Positions 42,726 through 52,023 are shown, counted from the stretch's first letter. The stretch is 64,000 nt of DNA from TMP-86 sp039807285 (GCA_044226785.1 JBGAGK010000016.1:1-64000); one strand, 5' to 3'. Notes: generated by a model from the letters alone, not told the origin. Program-made: numbers and translations.

Positions 42726-44353
42726 GGCGCGCCCTGCTGTCCGCATGCCTGCTGGGAATCATGGTGTTGTGGTTTGCGGCACTGGCCTTGCGTCCGCTGT
42801 TCAATCCGGATGAAGGCCGGTATGCGGAGATTCCGCGGGAGATGCTGGCAACCGGTGACTGGGTCATCCCTCATCTGAACGGCCTGGCCTACATCGAAAA
42901 GCCCCCGCTCCAGTATTGGGCCACGGCGGCCGCATTCCGGGTGTTCGGTGAATCACCCTGGGCCGCACGCCTGTATGCGACGCTGTGTGCATTCGCAAGC
43001 CTGTGCGTTGTCGGGTGGACGGCACGGACCCTGTGGGGCAGCGCTGCCGCAGGACAGGCCGTCCTCCTGACCGGGAGCATGCTGCTGTTCCTGGGGCTCG
43101 CCCATGTGCTTACCCTGGACATGAGCCTGTCGTTCTGGATGACGGCCGGTCTTTGTGCCTTCCTGCTCACCCAGCATCACGCACGACAGGGGCATGCGTC
43201 GAAGGCCCGCCAGGCCATGCTGGCGGCATGGACCTGTGTGGCACTGGGCGTGCTGACCAAGGGTCTGGTGGCAGCCGTGATCCCGGCGGCCGTGCTGATC
43301 CTCTACACGGTGCTGGGACGCGATGCCTCCCCCTGGCGCCATCTGCAATGGCTGCCGGGACTGGGGTTGTTCCTGCTGATCGTCCTGCCCTGGCATGTGC
43401 TGGCCCAGCGACGGCTGCCGGATTTCTTCCAGTTCTACATCGTGCGCGAACACTTCGCGCGCTTCGCCACACCGGTGGCCGATCGACAGGAACCCTGGTG
43501 GTTCTTCGTGGTCGTGTTCCTGCTCGGTACGATGCCATGGAGCATCGCCGGCGTGCGTGCACTGGCCACGGGCTGGCGGGACCGGAGTGAACCGGGTTTT
43601 GACGCCAGGACCTTCCTGAAGATCTGGGTCCTGTTCATCCTGCTGTTCTTTTCGCTCTCCGACTCCAAGCTCATTCCATACATCCTGCCCGCGGTGCCGG
43701 CACTGGGATTGCTGCTGGGCGCACAGCCTCCGCAGGCGGGCCGGCAAGACACTGCCCATGCTTCGTGGCTGCTGGTCCTTGCCGGAGCGTTGCTGGGCAT
43801 CGGCGCAGCCGCATTGCCCTGGCTGCTGGGGACCGGTTCACGCGCGCCGTACTTCCTTGCGCTTCGCCCGGCCGCGGCGGTCGCGTCGGGCCTCCTGCTA
43901 GCTTCGGGCTTGCTCAGCCTCCTCAAGCCGCCGCCGGTGCCTGGCGTTCCCGCCGCAGTGCCGGCCGCGGGCTGGAGTGCCGCGGTGCTGGTGCTCCTGC
44001 TGGGCGCCTCGGTCCTCGCGCCCGTGTATTCAGGGTCCACCCTGGTCGATGGCCTGCCTGCTTCCGATCGCGCGGCGCCGCTGTTCAGCGTGCGCACGTA
44101 CGACCAGACCCTGCCGTTTTACTGGCGCCGTACCCTGACGCTGGTGGAGTATCAGGGTGAGATGGACTATGGGCTGCGTCACGACCCGGGCCTCGCCATC
44201 GGCAGTCTCGAGGAGTTCAAGGTACGATGGCGGCAACTCGACCGAGGCTTTGCCGTCATGGAACCGGAAACCCTGAATACCCTGCGCGCGCAGGATCTTC
44301 CCATGCGCATCGTGGCCAGCGATGAGCGCCGTGTGCTGGTGGCCAGACGATGA
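42722..44353 (+). CDS. arnT: Ara4N lipid A transferase
   Basis: ArnT is the GT-C glycosyltransferase that moves Ara4N from undecaprenyl phosphate to lipid A phosphates on the periplasmic side, giving resistance to cationic peptides. The 543-residue protein has about 12 hydrophobic segments and the diagnostic first loop FNPDEGRYAEIPREMLATGDW near residues 24-44, followed by LNGLAYIEKPPLQYW. The C-terminal soluble part is shorter than average but not truncated. It overlaps arnD and the ArnE-like gene. Confidence 0.93.
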   Translation: MRRALLSACLLGIMVLWFAALALRPLFNPDEGRYAEIPREMLATGDWVIPHLNGLAYIEKPPLQYWATAAAFRVFGESPWAARLYATLCAFASLCVVGWTARTLWGSAAAGQAVLLTGSMLLFLGLAHVLTLDMSLSFWMTAGLCAFLLTQHHARQGHASKARQAMLAAWTCVALGVLTKGLVAAVIPAAVLILYTVLGRDASPWRHLQWLPGLGLFLLIVLPWHVLAQRRLPDFFQFYIVREHFARFATPVADRQEPWWFFVVVFLLGTMPWSIAGVRALATGWRDRSEPGFDARTFLKIWVLFILLFFSLSDSKLIPYILPAVPALGLLLGAQPPQAGRQDTAHASWLLVLAGALLGIGAAALPWLLGTGSRAPYFLALRPAAAVASGLLLASGLLSLLKPPPVPGVPAAVPAAGWSAAVLVLLLGASVLAPVYSGSTLVDGLPASDRAAPLFSVRTYDQTLPFYWRRTLTLVEYQGEMDYGLRHDPGLAIGSLEEFKVRWRQLDRGFAVMEPETLNTLRAQDLPMRIVASDERRVLVARR

Positions 44354-44730
44354 ACTGGCTCACCTGGCTGTTGATCCTGTCCGGTGTCGGGTTGAATGCG
44401 GTGGCGCAGCTGATGCTGAAAGCGGCGACCCGGTCGCTGGGGTCGCTGGAGACACTGGGTCTTGAGACTTTGCCTGAATACCTGGAGGCGCTGGCGCGGA
44501 ACCCGCCGTTCTGGGCGGGAATGATCTGTTATGCGCTGTCCGTGTGCGTATGGATCGCGGCACTGACCCGGGCACCGGTCAGCACGGCCTATCCCATGCT
44601 CTCGCTCGGCTACGTCGTGGTCGCGCTGGTGGCCTGGATGACGCTCGGTGAGTCGCTGAATGCGTCCAAGGTCATCGGCATCGCATTGATCTGTGCCGGT
44701 GTGGTTCTGGTTTCCAGGAATGCGACATGA
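44350..44730 (+). CDS. arnE: ArnE-like SMR flippase subunit
   Basis: A 126-residue, four-helix small multidrug-resistance-type protein (GVGLNAVAQLMLKAA, PVSTAYPMLSLGYVVVALVA, LNASKVIGIALICAGVVLV). In E. coli, ArnE and ArnF together flip undecaprenyl-phosphate-Ara4N to the periplasm. Only one such gene is present here, so it may work as a homodimer or pair with a partner elsewhere. It overlaps arnT and arnB by four bases each. Confidence 0.85.
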   Translation: MNWLTWLLILSGVGLNAVAQLMLKAATRSLGSLETLGLETLPEYLEALARNPPFWAGMICYALSVCVWIAALTRAPVSTAYPMLSLGYVVVALVAWMTLGESLNASKVIGIALICAGVVLVSRNAT

Positions 44731-45866
44731 AATCCTTTCTCCCGTTTACCCGACCCTCGATCGATGAGGCCAGCATCGCTGCCGTGGCGGAAGTGTTCCG
44801 CTCCGGTCAGCTCGCCAGCGGACCGAAGGTGCGCGAGTTCGAAGCCGCCCTGTGTGCGTACCATGGAGGAGAGCGACACTTCAGGGTGATGACCTCGGCC
44901 ACCGCCGGTCTGGAAATGGCGCTCGAGGTGGCCGGCGTGCGGGCCGGTGACGAGGTCATCGTACCGGCGATGAGCTTTGCCGCTTCCGCCAACGTGGTGG
45001 TGAGGCTGAAGGCGACGCCCGTGTTCGTGGACGTGGATCTTCTTGCCCGGAACATCGACGTCGAGCTGGCCCGCAAGGCGGTGACGCGGCGGACCCGCGC
45101 CATCATGCCGGTTCATTTTTCCGGCCTGGCGGCGGATCTGGATGGCATCCATGGCCTGGCGAAGGAGTACGGCCTGCGCGTGGTGGAGGATGCGGCGCAT
45201 GCGATCGGCACGCGCCATCGTGGAAGGCTCGTGGGCAGTTCCGGTGATCTGGTGGTGTTCAGTTTCCATCCCAACAAGAACATGACCACGATCGAGGGGG
45301 GTGCCATCAGCGTGAGCCGGGCGGAAGAGGCGGCCAGGATCGAGGAGCTTCGTTTCCACGGCATCCGCAAGGACGAGGATGGTGGCGTGGATGTGATGTT
45401 CGCGGGCGCGAAGAGCAATCTGTCCGATGTCGCAGCCCAGGTGGGGATCGACCAGCTGCGCCGCCTGGATGGTTTCAATCGGCGCCGCCGCGAACTGGCT
45501 GAGCTGTATTTCCGGGAGCTGGAAGGGTTTTCACCCGTGGTTCTCCCGGCGCGGGGGGATGAAGGTCACAGCTGGCACATGTTCACGCTGCTGATCGACT
45601 TCAACGCACAACGCATGACACGCGTGCAGTTCCAGAAGGTCATGCATGAGCGGGGCATCGGGATCGGCATCCATTATCCCAGTATTCCGGGATTCACCTG
45701 CTATCGCATCATGGGTTATCGACCCGGGGATTACCCGAATGCTGCGCGCATCGGCCGGGAAACCGTCACGCTGCCGTTGTTTCCGGCCATGGAGGATGCG
45801 GATGTCAGCCGGGTCTGTCGCGCGATGCGTGATGTGTTGCGAGAGGTGCCGGCGCGAACCGGCTGA
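44727..45866 (+). CDS. arnB: UDP-4-amino-4-deoxy-L-arabinose aminotransferase
   Basis: ArnB transaminates UDP-4-keto-arabinose with glutamate and PLP. The 379-residue DegT-family protein has FLPFTRPSIDEASIAAV at the start, MTSATAGLEMALEVAG, VIPVHFSG-like PVHFSGLAAD, VEDAAHAIGTRHRG and FSFHPNKNMTTIEGG with the PLP lysine at 184. It closes the operon, which reads arnC, split arnA, arnD, arnT, arnE, arnB, instead of the enteric order starting with arnB. Confidence 0.93.
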   Translation: MKSFLPFTRPSIDEASIAAVAEVFRSGQLASGPKVREFEAALCAYHGGERHFRVMTSATAGLEMALEVAGVRAGDEVIVPAMSFAASANVVVRLKATPVFVDVDLLARNIDVELARKAVTRRTRAIMPVHFSGLAADLDGIHGLAKEYGLRVVEDAAHAIGTRHRGRLVGSSGDLVVFSFHPNKNMTTIEGGAISVSRAEEAARIEELRFHGIRKDEDGGVDVMFAGAKSNLSDVAAQVGIDQLRRLDGFNRRRRELAELYFRELEGFSPVVLPARGDEGHSWHMFTLLIDFNAQRMTRVQFQKVMHERGIGIGIHYPSIPGFTCYRIMGYRPGDYPNAARIGRETVTLPLFPAMEDADVSRVCRAMRDVLREVPARTG

Positions 45867-45872
45867 ACTTCT

Positions 45873-45889
45873 CCCGGCCTCGTACCGGG
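45873..45889. terminator. Short GC stem-loop between convergent arnB and PPTase genes
   Basis: CCCGG and CCGGG flank a seven-base loop in the 56-base gap between the arnB stop and the end of the convergent gene. The stem is only five pairs and no T-run follows on either side, so this is at best a weak or Rho-assisted termination site. Confidence 0.25.
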
Positions 45890-45922
45890 CGGCCTCCATG
45901 TCCCGCGCTGGGCAGTGGGGCA

Positions 45923-46627
45923 TCAGCGGACCGCAGCCGGAGCGCGGGGGGCAGCGTACATTTCCACCCGTGTTCCGGTCAGCGCTGCGCTCGTAGCCAG
46001 TGAGGCGACGAAACCGCGATCGATCCAGGCCGGATGCAGATCCACCGGCTGGATGAAGTAGTCGCCAACCTGACGCGAGCCACTCAATCCGGTTTCGATC
46101 CTGCGCAGATCCGTGCGCAGCCCCACCCCGGCCGCCTTGACCCAGGCTTCCTTGCGCGTCCAGCCGGAAAAAAAACTTCGCATCCGCACCTCACCAGATG
46201 TCATGCTGCGAAGCTTCCGGATTTCGCTCTGGCTGAAATGCCGGTCTGCCAGCGCCAACTCCCCGCTATCGGGGTCATGGGTTGCCTGCCGTCGGGTTTC
46301 AAGACTCCGGACGCGTTCCACGTCTATGCCCACGGGTCCGTCGCGGGTCAATGCCAGCAGCGCAAGCTCCTCGCAGTGCGCCAGGTTGAAATGAAGGCCG
46401 AAGGATGGCGGAAGAACGGGCTTGCCATCGTGTCCCGTTTGCAAGGGCAGGGCATGCGGTGCGGTGCCGGATTGCTGCCCCAGCAGATGCCGCACGGCGA
46501 CATGCGCTGCGGTGAACCGGCGACGGTGCAGATCCGAACGGAACGACGCAGCACGACGGCGTTCCGAAAGGTCCAGGCACGCTTCATCCGATGCAGGTAC
46601 ATCCAGATCGATCTGCCAGATGACCAC
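45923..46627 (-). CDS. 4'-phosphopantetheinyl transferase (Sfp type)
   Basis: This enzyme transfers phosphopantetheine from CoA to a carrier protein. The family motifs are clear: PVGIDVERVRS (metal-binding Asp and Glu), FFSGWTRKEAWVKAAGVGL (W-x2-KEA), and FNLAHCEELALLAL upstream. The GTG at 46627 (VVIWQIDLDVP) gives about 234 residues, a usual Sfp length. An ATG at 46696 would overlap the divergent peroxiredoxin start and add 23 unremarkable residues, so it is less likely. No carrier protein or synthase gene is nearby; the cognate ACP must be elsewhere. Confidence 0.8.
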   Translation of the reverse strand: MVIWQIDLDVPASDEACLDLSERRRAASFRSDLHRRRFTAAHVAVRHLLGQQSGTAPHALPLQTGHDGKPVLPPSFGLHFNLAHCEELALLALTRDGPVGIDVERVRSLETRRQATHDPDSGELALADRHFSQSEIRKLRSMTSGEVRMRSFFSGWTRKEAWVKAAGVGLRTDLRRIETGLSGSRQVGDYFIQPVDLHPAWIDRGFVASLATSAALTGTRVEMYAAPRAPAAVR

Positions 46628-46694
46628 GCCTCGCAGACTTGAAGGCGCCTGCCGGTTGTCGCAAGATGCAGCCCGGTCAGCGGAGGGTCCTGGC

Positions 46695-47234
46695 ATGATT
46701 CGAATCATCTTCGCTCTGTCGCTGGGCATGGCTTGCGCCTCCCCGACCTGGGCTGCGTTGAAAGTGGGTGCGCCCGCGCCCGATTTTTCCACCGAGGCCA
46801 CGCTGGCCGGCAAGCCGTTCAGGTTTTCCCTGGCGGATGCGCTGAAGAAAGGCCCGGTGGTCCTGTATTTCTATCCCGCGGCTTTCACACCCGGCTGCAC
46901 GAAGGAAGCCCACGATTTCGCGGAGGCAACGGACAAGTTCAAGGCCCTGGGTGCCACCGTCATCGGTGTCTCTCATGACAGGATCGACGTCCTCAACCGG
47001 TTTTCAGTGCAGGAATGCCGCAACAGGTTCGCCGTGGCAGCCGACCCCGAAAAGAAGATCTCCACGGCTTACGACGCGGTGCTGTTCCTGAAGCCCGAGT
47101 ATGCCAATCGCACCTCGTACGTGATCTCGCCCGAGGGCAGGATCCTTTACGAATACACGGCCATGAACCCGGATCATCATGTGGCGAACACCCTGGCTGC
47201 CGTACAGTCGTGGGTGACCGCACACCGCAAGTGA
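46695..47234 (+). CDS. Periplasmic peroxiredoxin (AhpC/TSA, BCP-like)
   Basis: A 179-residue thiol peroxidase with a cleavable signal (MIRIIFALSLGMACASPTWA). The active site is FYPAAFTPGCTKEAHDF with the peroxidatic Cys near residue 68, the P-x3-T-x2-C pattern of peroxiredoxins. A second cysteine in SVQECRNRF about 35 residues later could resolve it. It faces the msrB gene tail to tail with one base between stops, so peroxide removal and methionine sulfoxide repair are neighbours. Confidence 0.88.
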   Translation: MIRIIFALSLGMACASPTWAALKVGAPAPDFSTEATLAGKPFRFSLADALKKGPVVLYFYPAAFTPGCTKEAHDFAEATDKFKALGATVIGVSHDRIDVLNRFSVQECRNRFAVAADPEKKISTAYDAVLFLKPEYANRTSYVISPEGRILYEYTAMNPDHHVANTLAAVQSWVTAHRK

Positions 47235-47235
47235 T

Positions 47236-47637
47236 TCATCCGGGTGTGAATTCCAGCGCCACACCATTCATGCAGTAACGTTCCCCGGTGGGGTCGGGCC
47301 CATCGGGGAATACATGCCCGAGATGTCCGCCGCAGTTCCGGCAATGGACTTCGATGCGCTGCCGGCCCAGGCTGTCGTCCGCCTGCGTGGCGACCGCTCC
47401 GGGGAGCGGTGCGTAGAAGCTCGGCCAGCCCGAGCCGCTTTCATACTTGGTTCCCGAGGCAAACAGGGGCGTGCCGCAGCCCGCACAGGCGTACACTCCG
47501 GTGCGCTTCTCGGCGTTCAGTGCACTGGACCCGGCACGTTCCGTACCGTGGCCCCGCAGCACGCGGAACTGTTCCGGTGACAGCGCCTGTTTCCATTCGT
47601 CCTCGGTCTTCTGACTGTCTGGGGCCGGCTGGTTCAT
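47236..47637 (-). CDS. msrB: Peptide-methionine (R)-S-oxide reductase
   Basis: MsrB reduces methionine-R-sulfoxide in proteins. The 133-residue protein has the two zinc-binding CxxC pairs (YACAGCGTPLF and CRNCGGHLGHVF), the YESGSGWPSFYAP segment and the catalytic Cys in ERYCMNGVALEF close to the C-terminus. The ATG at 47637 gives a cytoplasmic protein of normal length; the frame continues upstream without a better start. It is divergent from the efflux operon. Confidence 0.93.
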   Translation of the reverse strand: MNQPAPDSQKTEDEWKQALSPEQFRVLRGHGTERAGSSALNAEKRTGVYACAGCGTPLFASGTKYESGSGWPSFYAPLPGAVATQADDSLGRQRIEVHCRNCGGHLGHVFPDGPDPTGERYCMNGVALEFTPG

Positions 47638-47713
47638 GGCGGGTACCACAGGGATCTGGACTGGCGGACAGTCTATCACCAGCTCCTCTCCCGATCGACC
47701 GCGTTGCCCGTGA

Positions 47714-47742
47714 TTGCCGGCCCCCGAGCTTGCCTCTAAAGT
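47714..47742 (+). promoter_or_regulatory. Possible promoter of the RND efflux operon
   Basis: TTGCCG at 47714-47719 and TAAAGT at 47737-47742 are spaced by 17 bases, each matching 4 of 6 consensus positions. They lie just seven bases before the ATG at 47750, which would make the mRNA almost leaderless. No TetR-type palindrome stands out in the 112-base gap, and no regulator gene is adjacent. Confidence 0.25.
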
Positions 47743-47749
47743 AGCGGTG

Positions 47750-48886
47750 ATGCATTTCAGAGCGAACCGGTCGTATTTTCTCGCGTTCATCGCCTCGGCA
47801 TCCGTAGCCGGGTGTTCGGGAAACGCGCCACCCACCCAGGTGCCCATCGAGGTCACGACGCTGCGCCTTGTTCCGCGCCCGGCGACAGTCACACTGGAGT
47901 ATGTCGGCCGAACCGAGGCCTTCAACACCGTGGAGATCCGGCCGCGCACGGGTGGGCTGCTGCAGAAGCAGGTTGCGCTCGAGGGCGATCTGGTGCACAC
48001 AGGTCAACTGTTGTTCAAGATCGATCCGCAACCCTATGTGGATGCCCTTGCGCAGGCGAAGGCGGCCACGGCCCAGGCCGAGGCTGCGCTGGAGCAGGCG
48101 CTGCGTGATCAGGCCCGCATCGCGCCGCTGTCGAAGATGGATGCGGCCAGCCAGCAGGAACTGGATGCCGTGGTGGCGCGGGTCGCGGCCGGGCGGGCAG
48201 CGGTGGACTCTGCGCGTGCTGCCCAGAACACCGCCAGGCTGAATCTCGGCTATACGGACATCACCTCGCCGATCACGGGCGTGATGGGGCGTGCGCAGGT
48301 GCGTGTGGGAGCGCTGGTGACGGCCTACCAGACCCTGCTCACCAGCATTTACGACACCGACCCGATGTACGTGAACTACAGCATCAGCGAACAGCGGTTG
48401 CTGGAGCTGCAGCGCGTGCTGGGCCATTCCATCGACAGCAACGCGAAGCATGCGCCGCCATTCCATATCGTGCTGGCCGATGGTTCGGTGTATCCCCATG
48501 CCGGCAAGCTGGATTTCGTCGATGCCGCGGTGGATCCGCGCACGGGCACGCTGCCGGTGCGCCTGACCGTGCCCAATCCCGAGCGCCTGTTGCGTGCCGG
48601 CCAGTTCGCGCGTGTCGTGGTGGATGCCGAGAAGCTCAAGGATGCCCTGCTGTTGCCACAGCGTGCCGTGCAGGAACTGCAGGGCAACACCTATGTGTGG
48701 ATCGCGACGGGCGATCATCGCGTCGAACGGCGCGATGTCGTGATGGGGTCGCGAGTCGGAGACGAATGGCTGGTGATCAAGGGCTTGTCTGCGGGCGATG
48801 AGGTGGTGGTGGACGGCGCACAGAAGCTGCGCGATGGCTCGATGATCAGGACCGTGCCTCCAGCGGCGGCCGCGAAGGCATCATGA
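47750..48886 (+). CDS. RND efflux periplasmic adaptor (membrane fusion) lipoprotein
   Basis: A 378-residue AcrA/MexA-type adaptor. The N-terminal signal ends in a lipobox-like SASVAGC near residue 24. The lipoyl half-motif VEIRPRTGGLLQKQVALEGD, a helical hairpin rich in Ala and Gln (AQAKAATAQAEAALEQALRD) and the strand LNLGYTDITSPITGVMGRAQ follow in the usual order. It links the inner-membrane pump to the outer-membrane channel. The stop overlaps the pump gene by four bases. Confidence 0.93.
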   Translation: MHFRANRSYFLAFIASASVAGCSGNAPPTQVPIEVTTLRLVPRPATVTLEYVGRTEAFNTVEIRPRTGGLLQKQVALEGDLVHTGQLLFKIDPQPYVDALAQAKAATAQAEAALEQALRDQARIAPLSKMDAASQQELDAVVARVAAGRAAVDSARAAQNTARLNLGYTDITSPITGVMGRAQVRVGALVTAYQTLLTSIYDTDPMYVNYSISEQRLLELQRVLGHSIDSNAKHAPPFHIVLADGSVYPHAGKLDFVDAAVDPRTGTLPVRLTVPNPERLLRAGQFARVVVDAEKLKDALLLPQRAVQELQGNTYVWIATGDHRVERRDVVMGSRVGDEWLVIKGLSAGDEVVVDGAQKLRDGSMIRTVPPAAAAKAS

Positions 48887-51800
48887 GCGAATTTTTCATC
48901 CGCCGGCCGGTGTTTGCCACCGTGCTGGCGGTGATCATCACGCTGGCCGGCGCCATCGCCCTGCATCAGCTCCCCATCGCGCGATTTCCGCAGATCACAC
49001 CGCCCACCGTCGTGGTCAGCGCCAGCTTTCCGGGTGCCGATGCCGCCACCATCGAGCAGTCGGTGGCCGCGCCCATCGAACAGCAGGTCAACGGCGTGCC
49101 GAACATGCTCTACATGGATTCGCGCAGCGCCAACGACGGATCCTATGCGCTCACGATCACGTTTGCCGTGGGTACGGACCAGGACATTGCTGCGGTGGAT
49201 GTGCAGAACCAGGTCGCGATCGCGCAGCGTTTCCTCCCGCAGGCGGTGGTGCGCCAGGGGGTCGTGGTGGCCAAACGCCAGCCGCAGATCCTGCTCGCCG
49301 TGTCGGTGAGGTCCACCGATCCGCGTTACGACTACCTGTTCCTGAGCAACTACGCCAAGCTCAACATCTACGACTCTCTGGCGCGCGTGAAAGGGGTCGG
49401 GCAGGTGACGGTGTTCGGTGCCCGGGATTACGGCATGCGCATCTGGCTCGATCCGCAGCGCATGGCCCAGCTGGGCGTGACCACCCAGGATGTGGCCAGG
49501 GTCATCGACGAACAGAACCAGGTGGCGCCTGCGGGAATCATCGGAGCCGAGCCGGCGCCGAAGGGCCAGCAGCTGCAGTACACCGTGAACATGCGCGGGC
49601 GGCTCTCGACGGTTTCGGAATACCAGAACATCCTGGTGCGCGCCCGTGAGGACGGGAGCAGTGTCCGTCTGAAAGACATCGCGCGGGTGGAGCTGGCGGC
49701 GACCGATTATTCGCGCTCCAGTCACGTCAACGGAGTGCCCAGCGTCATGATGGGCATCTATCAGCTACCGGATGCCAATGCGCTCGATGTGGCCCGGGAG
49801 ATCCGCAGGACCGTGTCGGAACTGTCGAAGAGTTTTCCCCCGGGGATCGTCGCCAGCGTGCCGTTCGACACGACCCAGTTCGTGTCCGAGTCCGTGCACG
49901 AGGTCGTCATCACCCTGGTGACGGCGGCGTTCCTGGTCCTGCTGGTCGTGTTCGTGTTCCTGGGCAACTGGCGCACCACGCTCATCCCCATGCTGGCCGT
50001 CCCGGTTTCGCTCATCGGTTCCTTCTCTGCATTTGCCGCCCTGGGATTTTCCATCAACACGCTCACCCTGTTCGCACTGGTGCTGGCCATCGGGCTGGTG
50101 GTGGACGATGCCATCGTGGTGGTCGAGGCCGTGGCACACAAGATGGAAGTGGACCGGCTGGATGCGCCCACGGCCACGCGTGCCGCCATGCGCGAGGTCC
50201 AGGGGCCGGTCGTCGCCATCGCGCTGGTGTTGATCGCCGTGTTCATACCGGTTTCCTTCCTCGGAGGGCTCACCGGCCAGTTCTACCGCCAGTTTGCATT
50301 GACCCTTTCGGTATCGGTGACGATTTCCGCGGTGATTGCCCTGACGTTCACGCCGGCACTTTGCGCCTTGCTGCTCCAGCCTCATGAATCGGGAAGTTCG
50401 CGGCGGGGTCTTTACCGCTGGCTCGATGGATTCAGCCGGGCCTTCACATCCCTGTCGCTGCACTACCGCGGCTGGATTGCCCGGCTGATCGATCGCCGTC
50501 GCCTTGCGCTGGGCGGTTTCGCGCTGCTCGTCCTCATTGCGGCAGCGCTGGTCTGGATGCGCCCGGGCGGATTCCTTCCTGATGAGGATCAGGGTTATCT
50601 CATTGCCTTCATCAACCTGCCACCCGGGGCCTCGATGCAGCGTACGGAGGCTGCGGTCCGGAGGTTTCGCGAACTGGTGAAAGAGCACGCCCCCGAGGTG
50701 AACGATCTGGTGGCCATCACCGGTGTCAGCTTCCAGAGTGGTGTGTCATCCTCCTATGCCGCGAGCGCGTTCCTGAACCTCAAGCCCTGGCGCGAACGGC
50801 CGGGGGCATCCCACAGCTCGTTTGCGATACGCAAGCGTCTCATGGCGGCGGCCGGCAGCATTCCGGAGGCAGACATCCTCGTGGTGGGGCCACCGGCGAT
50901 CCCGGGCATCGGGCAGTCCAACGGTTTCGAGTTCGTGCTGCAGGACCGCGGTGGCGGTACGCTGTCGCGGCTGGCAGAAGTTCTCGGGAATCTGCTGACC
51001 CGGGCCAGGGCGCAGCACGACCTGTCGCAGATGTTCACGCCCTTCACGGACACGGTGCCGCAGATCGAGTACGTGCTGGACCGGGAGCGGGCCAAGACCC
51101 TGGGTGTGTCCATTGCCGATATCTTCGCGACTCTCCAGACTTTTCTGGGTGGCACGTACATCAATGATTTCAACCTGTTTGGCCGCACGTTCCGCGTCAC
51201 GGTGCAGGCCGAAGGCTCGGCACGGACCACACCGCAAGCGGTGGACGACTTCTACGTGCGCACGGCCACCGGTGAGATGGTGCCGCTGTCCACGCTGGTC
51301 AGCGTCAAGCCCCGGCAGGGACCGGAGTATATCGAGCGTTACAATCTGTACCGGGCCGTCACCATCAACGGCGCCGCGGCGCCTGGATTGTCCTCGGGTC
51401 AGGCCATCGCGACCATGCAGGGGCTTGCAGCCTCCTTGCCGGAAGGTTTCGGCTACGACTGGACCGGAGTCACGTATCAGGAAATTCTCGCCGGCGAGCA
51501 GGCCCCCTATGTATTTGCCATGGCGCTGATCTTCGTATTCCTGGTGCTGGCGGCGCTGTATGAAAGCTGGGTGATACCATTTTCGGTGCTGATGGGAATT
51601 CCGCTGGCCGTGCTGGGATCGTTTGCCGCGCTTGGCGCGCGTGGCATGGCCAACGACATCTACGTGCAGGTGGGGTTGGTGATGCTGATGGGTCTTGCAG
51701 CCAAGAATGCGATCCTGATCGTCGAGTTCGCCCAACTGGCCCGCGAACGGGGCAGGCCCCTGATCGAGGCGGCCCTGGAAGGCTCGATGCTCCGGTTGCG

Positions 51801-52023
51801 TCCGATCCTGATGACCTCGCTCGCGTTCATCCTGGGTACCGCACCGCTGGCGCTGGCCACCGGCGCTGGCGCAGGCGCCCGACAGGTTCTGGGGACGACG
51901 GTGGTCTTCGGCATGCTGGCCGCTACGGTGCTCGGCGTGTTTCTCGTGCCGGTGTTCTACGTGGTGATCGAAAGCGCGGCGGAACACTGGCGCAGGCACA
52001 TGCCCTCGACGGAGTCGCCCTGA
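48883..52023 (+). CDS. RND multidrug efflux transporter (AcrB/MexB, HAE1 type)
   Basis: A 1046-residue inner-membrane proton-driven exporter beginning MSEFFIRRPVFATVLAVIIT. The proton-relay aspartate pair lies in AIGLVVDDAIVVVEAV near residue 410, and the partner lysine is in MGLAAKNAILIVEFAQ near residue 930. Both porter loops and about twelve transmembrane helices are present, so the protein is full length. It is coupled to the adaptor upstream and to the outer-membrane factor downstream. The drug range cannot be predicted. Confidence 0.95.
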   Translation: MSEFFIRRPVFATVLAVIITLAGAIALHQLPIARFPQITPPTVVVSASFPGADAATIEQSVAAPIEQQVNGVPNMLYMDSRSANDGSYALTITFAVGTDQDIAAVDVQNQVAIAQRFLPQAVVRQGVVVAKRQPQILLAVSVRSTDPRYDYLFLSNYAKLNIYDSLARVKGVGQVTVFGARDYGMRIWLDPQRMAQLGVTTQDVARVIDEQNQVAPAGIIGAEPAPKGQQLQYTVNMRGRLSTVSEYQNILVRAREDGSSVRLKDIARVELAATDYSRSSHVNGVPSVMMGIYQLPDANALDVAREIRRTVSELSKSFPPGIVASVPFDTTQFVSESVHEVVITLVTAAFLVLLVVFVFLGNWRTTLIPMLAVPVSLIGSFSAFAALGFSINTLTLFALVLAIGLVVDDAIVVVEAVAHKMEVDRLDAPTATRAAMREVQGPVVAIALVLIAVFIPVSFLGGLTGQFYRQFALTLSVSVTISAVIALTFTPALCALLLQPHESGSSRRGLYRWLDGFSRAFTSLSLHYRGWIARLIDRRRLALGGFALLVLIAAALVWMRPGGFLPDEDQGYLIAFINLPPGASMQRTEAAVRRFRELVKEHAPEVNDLVAITGVSFQSGVSSSYAASAFLNLKPWRERPGASHSSFAIRKRLMAAAGSIPEADILVVGPPAIPGIGQSNGFEFVLQDRGGGTLSRLAEVLGNLLTRARAQHDLSQMFTPFTDTVPQIEYVLDRERAKTLGVSIADIFATLQTFLGGTYINDFNLFGRTFRVTVQAEGSARTTPQAVDDFYVRTATGEMVPLSTLVSVKPRQGPEYIERYNLYRAVTINGAAAPGLSSGQAIATMQGLAASLPEGFGYDWTGVTYQEILAGEQAPYVFAMALIFVFLVLAALYESWVIPFSVLMGIPLAVLGSFAALGARGMANDIYVQVGLVMLMGLAAKNAILIVEFAQLARERGRPLIEAALEGSMLRLRPILMTSLAFILGTAPLALATGAGAGARQVLGTTVVFGMLAATVLGVFLVPVFYVVIESAAEHWRRHMPSTESP

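Noticed and set aside
45867..45922. A strong intrinsic terminator after arnB
   Set aside because: Only a five-pair stem without a T-run is present, so it is listed with low confidence only.
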